From JAGQYH01 sp041393015 (lineage in GTDB: Bacteria; Bacteroidota; Bacteroidia; Chitinophagales; JADIYW01): a stretch of DNA of 64,000 nucleotides. Position 1 is the stretch's first letter. Every line of letters starts with the position of its first letter. Below the pieces are notes generated by a model. The model saw nothing but the letters and a program-made list of their open reading frames with translations. It was not told the origin of the DNA and did not search any database. The stretch covers positions 310,001 through 374,000 of the forward strand of contig JAWKKV010000001.1 of assembly GCA_041393015.1 (NCBI GenBank), written 5' to 3'. The position numbers and the translations under genes are program-made. Shown one piece after another: positions 28,106 through 37,570 of the stretch.

Positions 28106-29161
28106 TTAGATCAAACTAGCTACTTTATCGCCCACTTCTATTGTTCCGTATTTTCCATTATTGATATCCTCCGTAACAAATCCCAATTCCAATGCTTTTT
28201 CTACTGCATTTTCAATGGCTTTTGCTTCTTCTATCCACCCAAAAGAATATTCCAACAACATAGCGGCAGATAAAATAGTAGCCATTGGATTGGCAATATT
28301 TTTTCCTTTGGCTTGCGGATAAGAACCGTGAATAGGTTCGTACATAGCTGATTTTTCTCCTAAAGAAGCGGAAGGTAAAATCCCTAAAGAACCAGTAATT
28401 ACAGATGCTTCATCAGAAATAATGTCGCCAAATAAATTTTCGGTAAGAATCACATCATACCTTCTTGGATCTTGAATTACATGCATAGCTGCACTATCAA
28501 TAAAGTTGCAATCCAACTCAATTTCCGGAAAACCCTTAGCATATTCAGTCACTACTTCTCTCCATAATCTAGACGTCGCTAAAACGTTGGCTTTATCTAG
28601 TAATGTCACTTTTTTCCTTCTGTTACCGGCAAACTCAAAAGCTCTTTTTGTTATTCTTAAAATTTCTTCTTTAGTATAAACACAAGTATCATAAGCTATT
28701 TCTCCATCTTCAGATCTACCTCTTGGTTTACCAAAATAGATGCCGCTGATTAATTCTCTAATCACCACAAAATCAACTCCATCAACAATTTCCGGTTTTA
28801 ATGGAGATGAATTAACCAGTGCCTTGAAGCACTTTACCGGTCGAATATTGGCATACAGCCCAAGCGATTCTCTCATTTTTAATAACCCTTGTTCCGGTCT
28901 AATTTTAGCAGAAGGATTGTTATCGTATTTAGGATCCCCAATGGCTCCAAAAAGAATAGCATCTGAGGATAGACAAATTTCATGCGTTTCTTTAGGATAT
29001 GGATCATTGACGGCATCAATTGCCGCAGCTCCAACTAAAGCATGTTTATATTCAAATGTGTGATTGTACTTTTTACCTACTGCATTCAATACTTTAACTG
29101 CTTGATCAACAATTTCCGGTCCAATGCCATCTCCAGGCAATACTGCAATTACTTTATGCAT
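28106..29161 (-). CDS. leuB: 3-isopropylmalate dehydrogenase
   Basis: A 351-residue beta-decarboxylating dehydrogenase that oxidises 3-isopropylmalate to 2-ketoisocaproate in leucine synthesis. It begins IAVLPGDGIGPEIVDQAVKV, has the substrate-site segment LLKMRESLGLYANIRPVK, the RELISGIYFGKPRG loop and the metal/NAD region NLFGDIISDEAS, and then GSLGILPSASLG and EPIHGSYP. Length is typical. No other leu gene lies in the window, so it is separated from leuACD here or stands at an operon edge beyond a gene-free gap. The next gene downstream is 193 bp away and unrelated. Confidence 0.95.
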   Translation of the reverse strand: MHKVIAVLPGDGIGPEIVDQAVKVLNAVGKKYNHTFEYKHALVGAAAIDAVNDPYPKETHEICLSSDAILFGAIGDPKYDNNPSAKIRPEQGLLKMRESLGLYANIRPVKCFKALVNSSPLKPEIVDGVDFVVIRELISGIYFGKPRGRSEDGEIAYDTCVYTKEEILRITKRAFEFAGNRRKKVTLLDKANVLATSRLWREVVTEYAKGFPEIELDCNFIDSAAMHVIQDPRRYDVILTENLFGDIISDEASVITGSLGILPSASLGEKSAMYEPIHGSYPQAKGKNIANPMATILSAAMLLEYSFGWIEEAKAIENAVEKALELGFVTEDINNGKYGTIEVGDKVASLI

Positions 29162-29236
29162 CTCTCTTTTTTTGGCAAGAAAGTTACAAAGTTAGTGACG
29201 TTTATTGAGGTTAGATTAAACACATATCATTTTCAT

Positions 29237-29284
29237 AAAAAAGGGGCTACCGCCAATTAATGGTTGTAGCCCCAAAAAACCCCT
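29237..29284 (-). terminator. AGGGGTTTTTT-type hairpin terminator (copy a)
   Basis: On the minus strand AGGGGTTTTTT leads into GGGGCTAC (29266-29273) pairing with GTAGCCCC (29243-29250), followed by a T6 run. It is the most distal of the repeated terminator-like elements and has no gene directly upstream on its strand. Confidence 0.65.
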
Positions 29285-29956
29285 ATACATTGAGCATGAT
29301 ATAATTCATGCATTGTTTCTAATAAGAAAGCAACTCCAAACTAATGATGTTGCTTTCATACAATATTCAATTCTTAATTTTCCTCAATTCTAACTTTAGT
29401 TAACAAAACAAAAATGGCAGGTATCATAATGGAATTAATTGAATTGAATGGTTGCTCTTATTGTATGTATTGGTTTCGCTTTACATTGTTAAAAGCTAGC
29501 CCAAAAGCAACTAATGATATTAACGGATATCTATTAGTTCGTGCAATAAGATTGAAATTGACCTTTTAATTGATATAATATTTCTTTTTACTTTTTTGAT
29601 AAACAGTGCAATAAATTGCTTGTTTTTAACAAGAAAAAAATTCTGGACATGATCTGGTATATAATCCATCTGTTTTAGTTTTAAACTTGATAATTAATAG
29701 GTAATATTTTGATGGCTCAATAGCCTACTTAAATGAAAATTTTCATGGAGATTCTTCTCTAAAAACAAACGAAATAGTGCATTACGTATCCCCAAAACAA
29801 AAACGAATACCGCTTTCATACGACTAATTTTAATAATTAAAATGCTTGGGGAGGATATGCTTCAGGGTAATAATAAAAGGCGTAAATACTTGATAAGTCC
29901 TTCTTCTTATTGATTATTTAAATGTATAATATGTAGATCAAAATGTCAACTTTTTT
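29285..29956. other. Gene-free stretch, about 670 bp
   Basis: I see no credible coding sequence in any frame. The only possible open frame is about 41 codons on the minus strand starting near 29820, without recognisable content. At 29848-29869 a weak pair of GGGGAG and AGGGTA boxes resembles the regulatory repeats at 31055 and 37571, and with terminator copy (a) at the other end the interval could be the eroded remains of a further gene of the cluster. Confidence 0.5.
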
Positions 29957-30020
29957 AAAAAAAAAAGAGAGTGTTTGCAAGTGACCATCTCACATCCCCA
30001 AACACTCTCGTAAAAACCCC
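29957..30020 (-). terminator. AGGGGTTTTT-type hairpin (copy b)
   Basis: GAGAGTGTTTG (29967-29977) and CAAACACTCTC (29999-30009) form a perfect 11-bp stem. On the minus strand it is preceded by AGGGGTTTTT and followed by a T-rich run near 29957. Confidence 0.7.
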
Positions 30021-30063
30021 TCTTATTGATTTTATCTTCAAAACTAGTAAGAGAAAACTGGCC

Positions 30064-30081
30064 ATCCATTATATAATGGAT
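30064..30081. repeat. Perfect 18-bp palindrome
   Basis: ATCCATTATATAATGGAT is self-complementary and lies between two hairpin terminator copies. It may be a protein-binding site or chance AT-rich symmetry. Confidence 0.5.
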
Positions 30082-30134
30082 AGCTCAGTGTACCCTCTTT
30101 TCGTAGCTCTTTTTTCTTCTTAATTGGTTGTTTT

Positions 30135-30200
30135 AAAAAGAGACTGCCCAATTCCTTTGCCGCTTAAGCTCTGTTCATGAGCAGTCCCCAAAAAACCCCT
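30135..30200 (-). terminator. AGGGGTTTTTT-type hairpin (copy c)
   Basis: GACTGC (30142-30147) pairs with GCAGTC (30181-30186). On the minus strand AGGGGTTTTTT precedes the stem and a T5 run follows. Confidence 0.6.
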
Positions 30201-30230
30201 ACTCTTCAAATTAATTCTTTATGAGTGTTT

Positions 30231-30290
30231 AAAAAGTGGTCGCTCCATTCTTCATTTCTTCCAAATGAAGCTACCCCATAAAAACCCCTA
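30231..30290 (-). terminator. AGGGGTTTTT-type hairpin terminator (copy d) behind the 240-residue protein gene
   Basis: On the minus strand GGGGTAGCTTCATTT pairs with a sequence ending CGACCAC, allowing G-U pairs, followed by a T5 run. It is almost identical to copies at 31340 and 32265 and lies 15-75 bp after the stop of the gene at 30305. Confidence 0.7.
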
Positions 30291-30304
30291 TTCTTTATAA
30301 AATT

Positions 30305-31027
30305 TTATTCAATTTTTGATTTTTCATTTTTTCTGTCCGCAGATAGAGTTGAAGACTGTATTTGATTTATATATTTAGCCTCACTATCTGTATAGATATT
30401 ATCATTATCAATGTACTCTATTATTAATGTTGGTGCTTTATTGTTGTTCCCATCAAAAGATTCTGCCGTTCTTTGTCCTGATCCCTCTATTAAAAGAACA
30501 ATTGAATTGTTGGCCTCCCATAGTTCTTTATTGACAACCTCTTGAATTACTTTGGCAATATTGGGTGAGGTTTGCTCATTATCAATGCTTGACCAAGGAG
30601 ACATACTACTCCAGTTAACACTTGCCCGTGTTTGTATTCTATTCGAAATATTATTAGGTGTTTCGCTAAAAGGCAAAGCATTGTCTATAGCTTCAGCGGA
30701 AATAATTAAACTGGTCCAAATACTATTGGATTCATTAGGTTTAAAAATCAATTGAGCTGATAAAATTTGAGCTCCTTTTGGAACATTGATTTCATTAAAT
30801 CTAAGACCAATAATTTGATTTTTACCATTGTCTGAACTTAGCTCTAAGTCTGAACTAGAAAGATTAACCTTTCCTGTGTTTAGCCTTTCCTCAGCATCAT
30901 CTGAAGAGGAATTAACCATAGCAACAATTGTCTTTGACTTCCTATTGTTTGTTTGTTCCTGACCATTAGAATTGTTTAAATTACTCAGTACAAAAAAACA
31001 AACCAAAAATGTATAAATATATCCCAT
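30305..31027 (-). CDS. Secreted SSDDAEE-module protein (DNRLRE/CBM-like beta-sandwich), paralogue 1
   Basis: A 240-residue protein with a signal peptide (ending near NSNGQ) and one beta-sandwich module. The module opens AMVNSSSDDAEERLNTGKV, continues IIGLRFNEINVPKGAQI, then VIQEVVNKELWEANNSI, and closes LIEGSGQRTAESFDG with TLIIEY. I know this pattern from many secreted bacterial proteins, where it sits next to enzymatic or calcium-binding domains; its ligand is not established. There is no sorting domain, so the protein may stay in the periplasm or be a truncated relic of a longer gene. The tail after IIEYID is low-complexity. It is paralogous to 31461-32177, with GGGGTA boxes upstream and terminator copy (d) downstream. 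Confidence 0.75.
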   Translation of the reverse strand: MGYIYTFLVCFFVLSNLNNSNGQEQTNNRKSKTIVAMVNSSSDDAEERLNTGKVNLSSSDLELSSDNGKNQIIGLRFNEINVPKGAQILSAQLIFKPNESNSIWTSLIISAEAIDNALPFSETPNNISNRIQTRASVNWSSMSPWSSIDNEQTSPNIAKVIQEVVNKELWEANNSIVLLIEGSGQRTAESFDGNNNKAPTLIIEYIDNDNIYTDSEAKYINQIQSSTLSADRKNEKSKIE

Positions 31028-31054
31028 AATAACGCTTACTGTCTAAATTAACTT

Positions 31055-31077
31055 GGGGTAGTTATGCGTTTGGGGTA
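31055..31077 (-). promoter_or_regulatory. Direct-repeat box upstream of SSDDAEE paralogue 1
   Basis: GGGGTA (31055-31060) and GGGGTA (31072-31077) are exact repeats with a 17-bp period, read TACCCC on the coding strand, 28 bp upstream of the start. A similar pair lies in front of the 1728-residue gene. A direct-repeat binding regulator is inferred. Confidence 0.45.
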
Positions 31078-31339
31078 TTATTTCAATTCATTAAAATTTA
31101 AGCAATAAGAATATCAAACTCTTATTCCGCTTCTATACAATTTTGTTTTTATGGTTTCGTAATTTTTAAGATAACCTGCTGGCTATCAAATCATTAATAG
31201 GGTAATAATGATACTTTAAATATACTTCCAATTCATTTAAAGCGCAACTCTTTTCTTTATTTTTTTCTCATTTTTATTACTTTTTTTTGAAGTTCTATTT
31301 TTAATGGCAGGAGTGATTATCTATTGAATATTTAGTATA
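31078..31339. other. Gene-free spacer between paralogues 1 and 2
   Basis: About 260 bp, AT-rich, without an open frame that I can support. It should contain the promoter of the 240-residue protein gene, but I could not find a convincing TTG / TAnnTTTG pair. Confidence 0.4.
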
Positions 31340-31396
31340 AAAGTGGTCGCTCCATTTTTCATTTCTTCCAAATGAAGCAACCCCATAAAAACCCCT
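31340..31396 (-). terminator. AGGGGTTTTT-type hairpin terminator behind paralogue 2
   Basis: On the minus strand GGGGTTGCTTCATTT pairs with AAATGGAGCGACCAC (one mismatch, G-U pairs) and a TTTTA run follows. Near-identical to the elements at 30231 and 32265. Confidence 0.75.
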
Positions 31397-31460
31397 TTTC
31401 ATTTATATTTTTTAGCCTTTTCTATCTTCTAATCTCCATTGAAATGAGTACAATTGTATG

Positions 31461-32177
31461 CTAATATCGAATTCCATTTTCTTGTGGATTTGTACTACTT
31501 TGATTTATCTTATCATCATTCGTAAGTATTAAAACATTTGTAAAAGCGTTTTGATTTTCACTATAGTTTACAATTAACATTGGTGGGAGATTTGGATTTC
31601 CATCGTAGGCAATAGCAGTGCTTTCCCCTGATCCTTCTAACAATAATGCAATAGCATTCATTTCTTCCCATCCTGGCCTATTTACTATTTCTTGAATAAC
31701 TGGTGCAATATTAGGTGAAGTAAAAGATCCATTAATATTTACCCAAACGGAATTATCATCTAATTTGATTGACACCTCTGTTTTTACTCTAGCAGAAATA
31801 TTATTATTTACTGCTTTAAAAGCTGGGGCATGGTCAGCATTTTCGGCACTTACTGTTAGTTCATTCCAGCCATCTTTTAATTCATCAACATTATAGATTA
31901 AACGTGCGGACGATATTATTGCTCCTTGTGGAATATTAAGGTTTGTAAACCTTATACCGATTACTTGTTTGTCTTTTTCTGTTGAGTTTAATTTCAAATC
32001 AGTACTACTTACAGTTGTTTTTCCTGTTGTTAAATTTTCTTCGGCATCATCTTCAGAAGCATTAACAAATGAAAGTATTGCTTTTGAAGGTTGCCTGTTT
32101 GCCTGAGCAGAAGCCTTTGTTAGAGTTGTACAACAAATTAAAACTACTGCAGCCATTGTAAAAAAGTTGGTTTTCAT
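31461..32177 (-). CDS. Secreted SSDDAEE-module protein (DNRLRE/CBM-like beta-sandwich), paralogue 2
   Basis: A 238-residue protein with a signal peptide (cleavage near KASA) and the same beta-sandwich module as its neighbour: FVNASEDDAEENLTTGKT, VIGIRFTNLNIPQGAII, VIQEIVNRPGWEEMNAIAL, LLEGSGESTAIAYDG, MLIVNY. The module is complete but nothing recognisable follows, and no T9SS sorting domain is present. Order and orientation suggest tandem duplication within the cluster. It has its own hairpin terminator, and the leader of about 170 bp behind the 1728-residue gene suggests its own promoter. Function unknown; carbohydrate or surface binding is only an inference from fold similarity. Confidence 0.75.
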   Translation of the reverse strand: MKTNFFTMAAVVLICCTTLTKASAQANRQPSKAILSFVNASEDDAEENLTTGKTTVSSTDLKLNSTEKDKQVIGIRFTNLNIPQGAIISSARLIYNVDELKDGWNELTVSAENADHAPAFKAVNNNISARVKTEVSIKLDDNSVWVNINGSFTSPNIAPVIQEIVNRPGWEEMNAIALLLEGSGESTAIAYDGNPNLPPMLIVNYSENQNAFTNVLILTNDDKINQSSTNPQENGIRY

Positions 32178-32264
32178 TTTTTAGGTTTTTATGGTTAAAA
32201 TAGGATTGTCACTTTTACTTCATTGTAATAGTGATTGCCAATTGTAGCTAATTGAAATCTGTTT

Positions 32265-32322
32265 AAAAAGTGGCCACTTCATTTCTCATTTCTTCAAAAT
32301 GAAGCAGCCCCAAAAAACCCCT
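32265..32322 (-). terminator. AGGGGTTTTTT-type hairpin terminator behind the 1728-residue gene
   Basis: On the minus strand GGGGCTGCTTCATTT pairs with a stretch ending GTGGCCAC, followed by a T5 run. Same family as the copies at 30231 and 31340. Confidence 0.75.
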
Positions 32323-32351
32323 TTCTTTTGCTACGCTTAGCGTTTATTTTT

Positions 32352-35300
32352 TTAGTCTTGTACTATAAATCTTTCTGTTTGAATATTTTTTCCATCGCTT
32401 ATTTCTATAAAATATACGCCTCTATACATCTGAATTCTTGATAAATCAACCATTCGTTGATCGGTATAAGTATCTTGCATCATCACTTGTCCATCAATTG
32501 TTAATACTCTTATTGTAAATTCATCGTAATTGATTCCTGACATGTAAATTCTACCTGTTGTATTGGTAATGCTTGGCGTCAATTGTAGTCGCTCACCTGT
32601 TTGCTCTGATGCCTTAATCATGATTGACCTTACTACAGAATACTCGTAACTGCCATCAAAATCAACTTGCTTTAATCGGTAGTAATAAATTGTACCGGCT
32701 TTTAGGTTCGCATCTTCATAATTGTAACTGTTGCTACTATTTGACGTTCCATTTCCTTCTACCATTCCTATTTGCTCCCATAAAATAGCATCTACACTTC
32801 TTTCAATGGCGAAGAAATCGTTGTTTAACTCGCTAGATGTCATCCACTTTAACATGGCACCACTTAAATGTGGATTAATAGCAAAATTCACTAGCTCAAC
32901 AGGCAATAAACTTGGATCAAATTCTCTAAAGTCAACATCTCCACCTGTTAACACATCTCCATCTGCATCGGGCAATAATCTTGGATCGTTGATGGTGCCA
33001 TTTACATCTACTCTATTGGTTGTATTCTCATCTACTGCGTCATCTAATCCATCTCCATCATCATCTACTCCTAACAAAGTAAGTCCGGCTTCTTGCATAT
33101 CACTTATGCCATCATTATCACTATCTAAATCTAAATAATCTAAGTTATCTGTGCCGTCTGTATTTACTGGAATACATCCTTGACTTCCACCGGCTCTTCT
33201 TGCGCCATTTAACTCTAAATCGTAAGCATCATCTAAACCGTCGCCATCGGAATCTACTCCTAATGGAGGATTGTAGCCTATTGTACTATGCGCTTCAATG
33301 TTATCTGAAATACCATCGCCGTCCGTATCTAAATCTAAGAAATCTGGAACACCATCACGGTCAAAATCCATTCCCACACAGATTCCACCTTCTGATAACA
33401 CACAGAAGTCTTCGTCTCTATAGTTGACAATACCATCTTTGTCATCATCACCACTTGGATCACCATTTTGACAGCTAAAAATGACATCATCAAATTCAAA
33501 TCGCTCAATTTTTGATTTACCAAAGTTGCCACCACCTGAGAATAATGTAGCGCCATTTAATCTAACCACATAGCTCCCAACACCCATTCCATCTCCAAAC
33601 AAATCTTTCATCTTAAAAGTATATTCACCCGAGAAAAGGATGCTTACAGTATGGATAAATTGATGATTACTCTTGTCATACTTTCCTGCACTAACTACTT
33701 TTCTATCCGGCCCAATAATTTCCCATGATAGTTCAAATGGGAAGTTATCTGTATTCACCTCAATCGTTAAGTCGCTGTACACAACATCCGGAGAACCACA
33801 TACTTCCAATACATCAATCATTCCATCATTGTCGTCATCAATATCAATTGTTTGCCCTTTTCTATCCCCATCCGGATCAATAATTACATCAATAACCGCT
33901 TCTGCAGTATCGGCATCCCCATTGGCATCTACTATTTGATAATAAAAAGTATCTAATCCTGAAAATCCGCTAGCAGCCATATATGTAAAGCTCCCGTCGT
34001 TATTTAAAAGCAACATTCCGTTAGAAACATTCTTTGTAATACTGCAAGTTTGAAGAGATTCATCACCTACATAATCAACGCCATTTCCATTGTCATAAAT
34101 TACAATGTTTCCAGTTAAGGTAGAATCACAATCAATAGTGAACATATCATTTTTTGCTACTGGTAACTGATTAGGAGTGCCTTCACATGCACTAAAACCT
34201 GAAATACTGATTGCTTGAGCATCGCTTGAGCCATCTTTATCTGCCTCACCATTTTTATATGTAATTGTAATAGAATTTACAATACCCATTGTTTCAATGG
34301 TAATTTGCCCATCAACATCAGAATAAGCTAATCTTCCATCGGTTGTTGGTTGGTATCTAGCCACTACATTTAAACTAGTAGATTGGTTACCCGTTACTAA
34401 TAACTTGTTTCCAATTTGAATAGCTTCAATTGGCACTGCTGTACCATTTAAATTAGCCGTGATGGTTACATCATTGTGATAGGTTTGACCTAAATTGCCT
34501 GTTGATTTAAAATCAATTCCACCTATTGTAAGATCTGATAATTTTACTTCTTTATCAAAAGTATAAGTAAGAGAAACATTGTCATCATAATCTGATGTAG
34601 ATTTTGAGAAAGTTAAAACGTCACATCCAAAGTTGGTGTAACTCGCACCGCAAGCTGAGTTTGCAAAATCAGCATCACAAGTAGCTAGGTAAAAATTATC
34701 ACTGCCACAGTTAGACTCATCTACTGCACTTCCTGTAGGATTGTTTAAAGTAACATCAACATTTAATGTTCCTCCATTATTCCCTGTAACTGCATAATTT
34801 CTTGTTACTGTAGCTTCTCCATTGGTTAAATCCCAAGTTTCTCCGTTGCCTAATCCATCGCTCCAAGCAAAATTATACAGATTGATGCAATCATTGGCGT
34901 ATGCACAACCAGTAGCGGCTGATAAAATTGCTTCATCTAAGTATTGCTTACCAAATGGCGTTAAATGAATAATTGGATTAAACCAATTTGCTGTTGGAGC
35001 GGGTAATGAACCTCCATTTACTTGATTAGAATATAAGCCTTCCATAAAATAACCTAAGTATGTACGTGGTCCGTGTGAAGTTACACCTGGCATAGCATCT
35101 GATGATTCGTAATGGTGAAAAATTGATTTAGCACCATAAGACATCATGCCTGGATTTTGCCATAAATAAGCTGTTGCGTTGCCATAATCCTGTACTTCAG
35201 AAAATATCTCATCATAAGTAGGGTTGATGTTGTCATAATTATAAATAGTTTCAAAATTAGCATCATCATTATAGGCATAATCTTGATAAGCAATTCCTGC

Positions 35301-37538
35301 AGTATAAGTAGCCATTCCTAATACTGGCGCTAATCCTCTGTTCATGTTTAATATACCACCGTCAAAATTGATTAAATCTGTCTCTAGATCTGATGCAATC
35401 TGCCAGTTTGTAGAAGGAGGAATGACGATTAATCCATAATCGTTTAAGTTAATTGATAGTGCTGAACTGATATTATTTGGATTATATAATCCATATCCTG
35501 AAGCATCACTTTTTACATAGGCTAAAGTTACATTTGAAGCACCGTTCACTTCATCTAAATAAGCCGCCAATCCTAAATCAAATGGTTGACCATCTTGTTG
35601 TTTGTTTGATCCCATTAGATATAATACATCACATCCAATTTGATTATTTGAGCAAGCGGAAGGAGTATTGAAGCTAGCGGTATCGATGAATGAGCTGTTT
35701 AAAAAATTAGCCGTCATGATATTTCCAGTAGTGCCATCAGCTTCTACAACCGTTTGAAAAGTATAAGGAGATGATTCTCCTGAGATATCTATATATTCTG
35801 TTTTATTCCCAAAATTTAACTCAATAATGCTTGAACCAGTAGTGATCCAACTTAAGTTCACATCAACGGTTGCAATATCTTTTAAAGGTTGGTTAATACA
35901 ATTGCTTACCGTTGTTGAATTAATAGTTACAGTGCTTGAATCTAAAACCGTTAAGCAAAATCCATCATAATAAGCAGAAATAGAACCTGTTCCTTTCCAT
36001 CCTAATACTTCAACATATGCAGTATTGGCAGGAGCAACTCCAGACAGTGTATATAATTTATATCCATTTGAATCTAAATCTAAGTACTCTGCAGTGATTT
36101 CATTATAACTAGCATCGAAAAATTTAAGTCCGATGTTAGCAAAAGTAGCACTCCCAACTTTTCTTGCATATACTTCAAAAGTATATTCTAAGCCTGGAAT
36201 TGCAGCAACACTTTGACCAAAACCACCTTGTATTGCTCCAGACAACATAGCTGCATGAACATCAAAATAAGAAGCTTTAGAAATAGTAGCATTTGAACTC
36301 GTCCACCATCCATCAAAATTAGATTCGAATTGAGGGTTAGTTAATAAACCATTCTCACAGGTAAACTCTGGAAAATTAACTCCAGTAAGGCAAAACCCAT
36401 CAAAAGTTGCGGTTCCTGTACCCCAATGTTTCCAGCCAGCTACCTGAACATATGCAGTACCTGATGGTGCTGTTGCTGTAACAGAATAAGGTGCATAAAA
36501 AGCAGTTGTAATGTACTCATCATAAGAACTTAATTCTACCCAGTTCTCATCGTAAAATAAAATTTCAATAAATGCTGTTTCGCTTCCGTTTTTCTTAGCA
36601 TAAGCATTTAAGGTATATGTAGCTCCTGGAAACGCATTAACACTATTGCCAAAACCACCGTCTCCTCCAGCTGCATTGTAAACCATAATAGCAGAATCTC
36701 CAAAATAACTATCGCTAGTAACTATGTTATTTCTCCAATCCCCCCAGTAAGTTAAACCGCTTTCAAAATCACTATCATAAACTAAGCTCTCTGTACAAGG
36801 GTTTACTCTTTCACAACCTCCAACAGCAATGCTCTTTGGGCTATGCAATGTACCTGGAAAATGCGTTGTATCATGCATGGCAAAAGTACCATTAAAATAT
36901 GCATCATAAACTTCCCAACCTTGTAATTCATACACTCCATCTGGAATGTTAGTGGGTACAACATAAGTTATGCTTATTACTAAATCAACTGCATTTGTTG
37001 AAGAAGGATAATCCAAATTATCGTTACAAAAATCAATAACCATTGGATTGCTACCTGAATTTGTTCCTAAAGCATCATTATCAGCGTCTGCAAAATCAAC
37101 AATTGAAACATCTAACAAATTACCTTGTTGAACAGAAACATCTGTAACATTTCCATTGTCTAATATATCATCAAAACGGATAGTATCAAAGTTTCCAATT
37201 GATACCTGATAATCAAGATTCTCTAATGTAAATTGTGTACTCGGACACATACTAGCTGGTGCATATATACGAGTAATTACCTTAAATCTTAAAGTGTCTC
37301 CTGGACAAACACTTGTGTCTTCTATATAGCTAATATCCATGTTAAAATAGATATCATTGATTGATTGGGCTTTTCCAGAGGATAATCTTTCTCCCACATC
37401 ATCTGATGAGGCATTAGTTAAAGAACTTACTTTTTGAATCGACCTTTCTAAAGAACATGTAGATTGTGCAAACACATGGTGTATTTGCAATGACATCATT
37501 AAAATTAATGTAGTGGTAATTGAATAAAAGTTTCTCAT
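32352..37538 (-). CDS. Large T9SS-secreted multidomain surface protein with SSDDAEE-like N-terminal leader
   Basis: A 1728-residue protein. The order is: signal peptide (1-24); a short SNASSDDVGERLSSGKA segment shared with the two smaller neighbours; two jelly-roll modules (about 255-530: ESGLTYWGDWRN and QFESNFDGWW); a glutamine-amidotransferase-like domain (about 633-876: CDVLYLMGSNKQ); a cadherin/Ig-like module (about 1125-1215); Asp-rich calcium-binding repeats (about 1225-1545, e.g. DFDRDGVPDFLDLDTDGDG); and a T9SS type A sorting domain (about 1645-1728: YRGVYFIEISDGKNIQTERF). It is exported and anchored or released at the surface. Only the start of the SSDDAEE module is kept, which suggests recombination at the 5' end. 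Function unknown. Confidence 0.85.
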   Translation of the reverse strand: MRNFYSITTTLILMMSLQIHHVFAQSTCSLERSIQKVSSLTNASSDDVGERLSSGKAQSINDIYFNMDISYIEDTSVCPGDTLRFKVITRIYAPASMCPSTQFTLENLDYQVSIGNFDTIRFDDILDNGNVTDVSVQQGNLLDVSIVDFADADNDALGTNSGSNPMVIDFCNDNLDYPSSTNAVDLVISITYVVPTNIPDGVYELQGWEVYDAYFNGTFAMHDTTHFPGTLHSPKSIAVGGCERVNPCTESLVYDSDFESGLTYWGDWRNNIVTSDSYFGDSAIMVYNAAGGDGGFGNSVNAFPGATYTLNAYAKKNGSETAFIEILFYDENWVELSSYDEYITTAFYAPYSVTATAPSGTAYVQVAGWKHWGTGTATFDGFCLTGVNFPEFTCENGLLTNPQFESNFDGWWTSSNATISKASYFDVHAAMLSGAIQGGFGQSVAAIPGLEYTFEVYARKVGSATFANIGLKFFDASYNEITAEYLDLDSNGYKLYTLSGVAPANTAYVEVLGWKGTGSISAYYDGFCLTVLDSSTVTINSTTVSNCINQPLKDIATVDVNLSWITTGSSIIELNFGNKTEYIDISGESSPYTFQTVVEADGTTGNIMTANFLNSSFIDTASFNTPSACSNNQIGCDVLYLMGSNKQQDGQPFDLGLAAYLDEVNGASNVTLAYVKSDASGYGLYNPNNISSALSINLNDYGLIVIPPSTNWQIASDLETDLINFDGGILNMNRGLAPVLGMATYTAGIAYQDYAYNDDANFETIYNYDNINPTYDEIFSEVQDYGNATAYLWQNPGMMSYGAKSIFHHYESSDAMPGVTSHGPRTYLGYFMEGLYSNQVNGGSLPAPTANWFNPIIHLTPFGKQYLDEAILSAATGCAYANDCINLYNFAWSDGLGNGETWDLTNGEATVTRNYAVTGNNGGTLNVDVTLNNPTGSAVDESNCGSDNFYLATCDADFANSACGASYTNFGCDVLTFSKSTSDYDDNVSLTYTFDKEVKLSDLTIGGIDFKSTGNLGQTYHNDVTITANLNGTAVPIEAIQIGNKLLVTGNQSTSLNVVARYQPTTDGRLAYSDVDGQITIETMGIVNSITITYKNGEADKDGSSDAQAISISGFSACEGTPNQLPVAKNDMFTIDCDSTLTGNIVIYDNGNGVDYVGDESLQTCSITKNVSNGMLLLNNDGSFTYMAASGFSGLDTFYYQIVDANGDADTAEAVIDVIIDPDGDRKGQTIDIDDDNDGMIDVLEVCGSPDVVYSDLTIEVNTDNFPFELSWEIIGPDRKVVSAGKYDKSNHQFIHTVSILFSGEYTFKMKDLFGDGMGVGSYVVRLNGATLFSGGGNFGKSKIERFEFDDVIFSCQNGDPSGDDDKDGIVNYRDEDFCVLSEGGICVGMDFDRDGVPDFLDLDTDGDGISDNIEAHSTIGYNPPLGVDSDGDGLDDAYDLELNGARRAGGSQGCIPVNTDGTDNLDYLDLDSDNDGISDMQEAGLTLLGVDDDGDGLDDAVDENTTNRVDVNGTINDPRLLPDADGDVLTGGDVDFREFDPSLLPVELVNFAINPHLSGAMLKWMTSSELNNDFFAIERSVDAILWEQIGMVEGNGTSNSSNSYNYEDANLKAGTIYYYRLKQVDFDGSYEYSVVRSIMIKASEQTGERLQLTPSITNTTGRIYMSGINYDEFTIRVLTIDGQVMMQDTYTDQRMVDLSRIQMYRGVYFIEISDGKNIQTERFIVQD

Positions 37539-37570
37539 AAAACGCTATAGTTGTATTGAATTAAACAATA

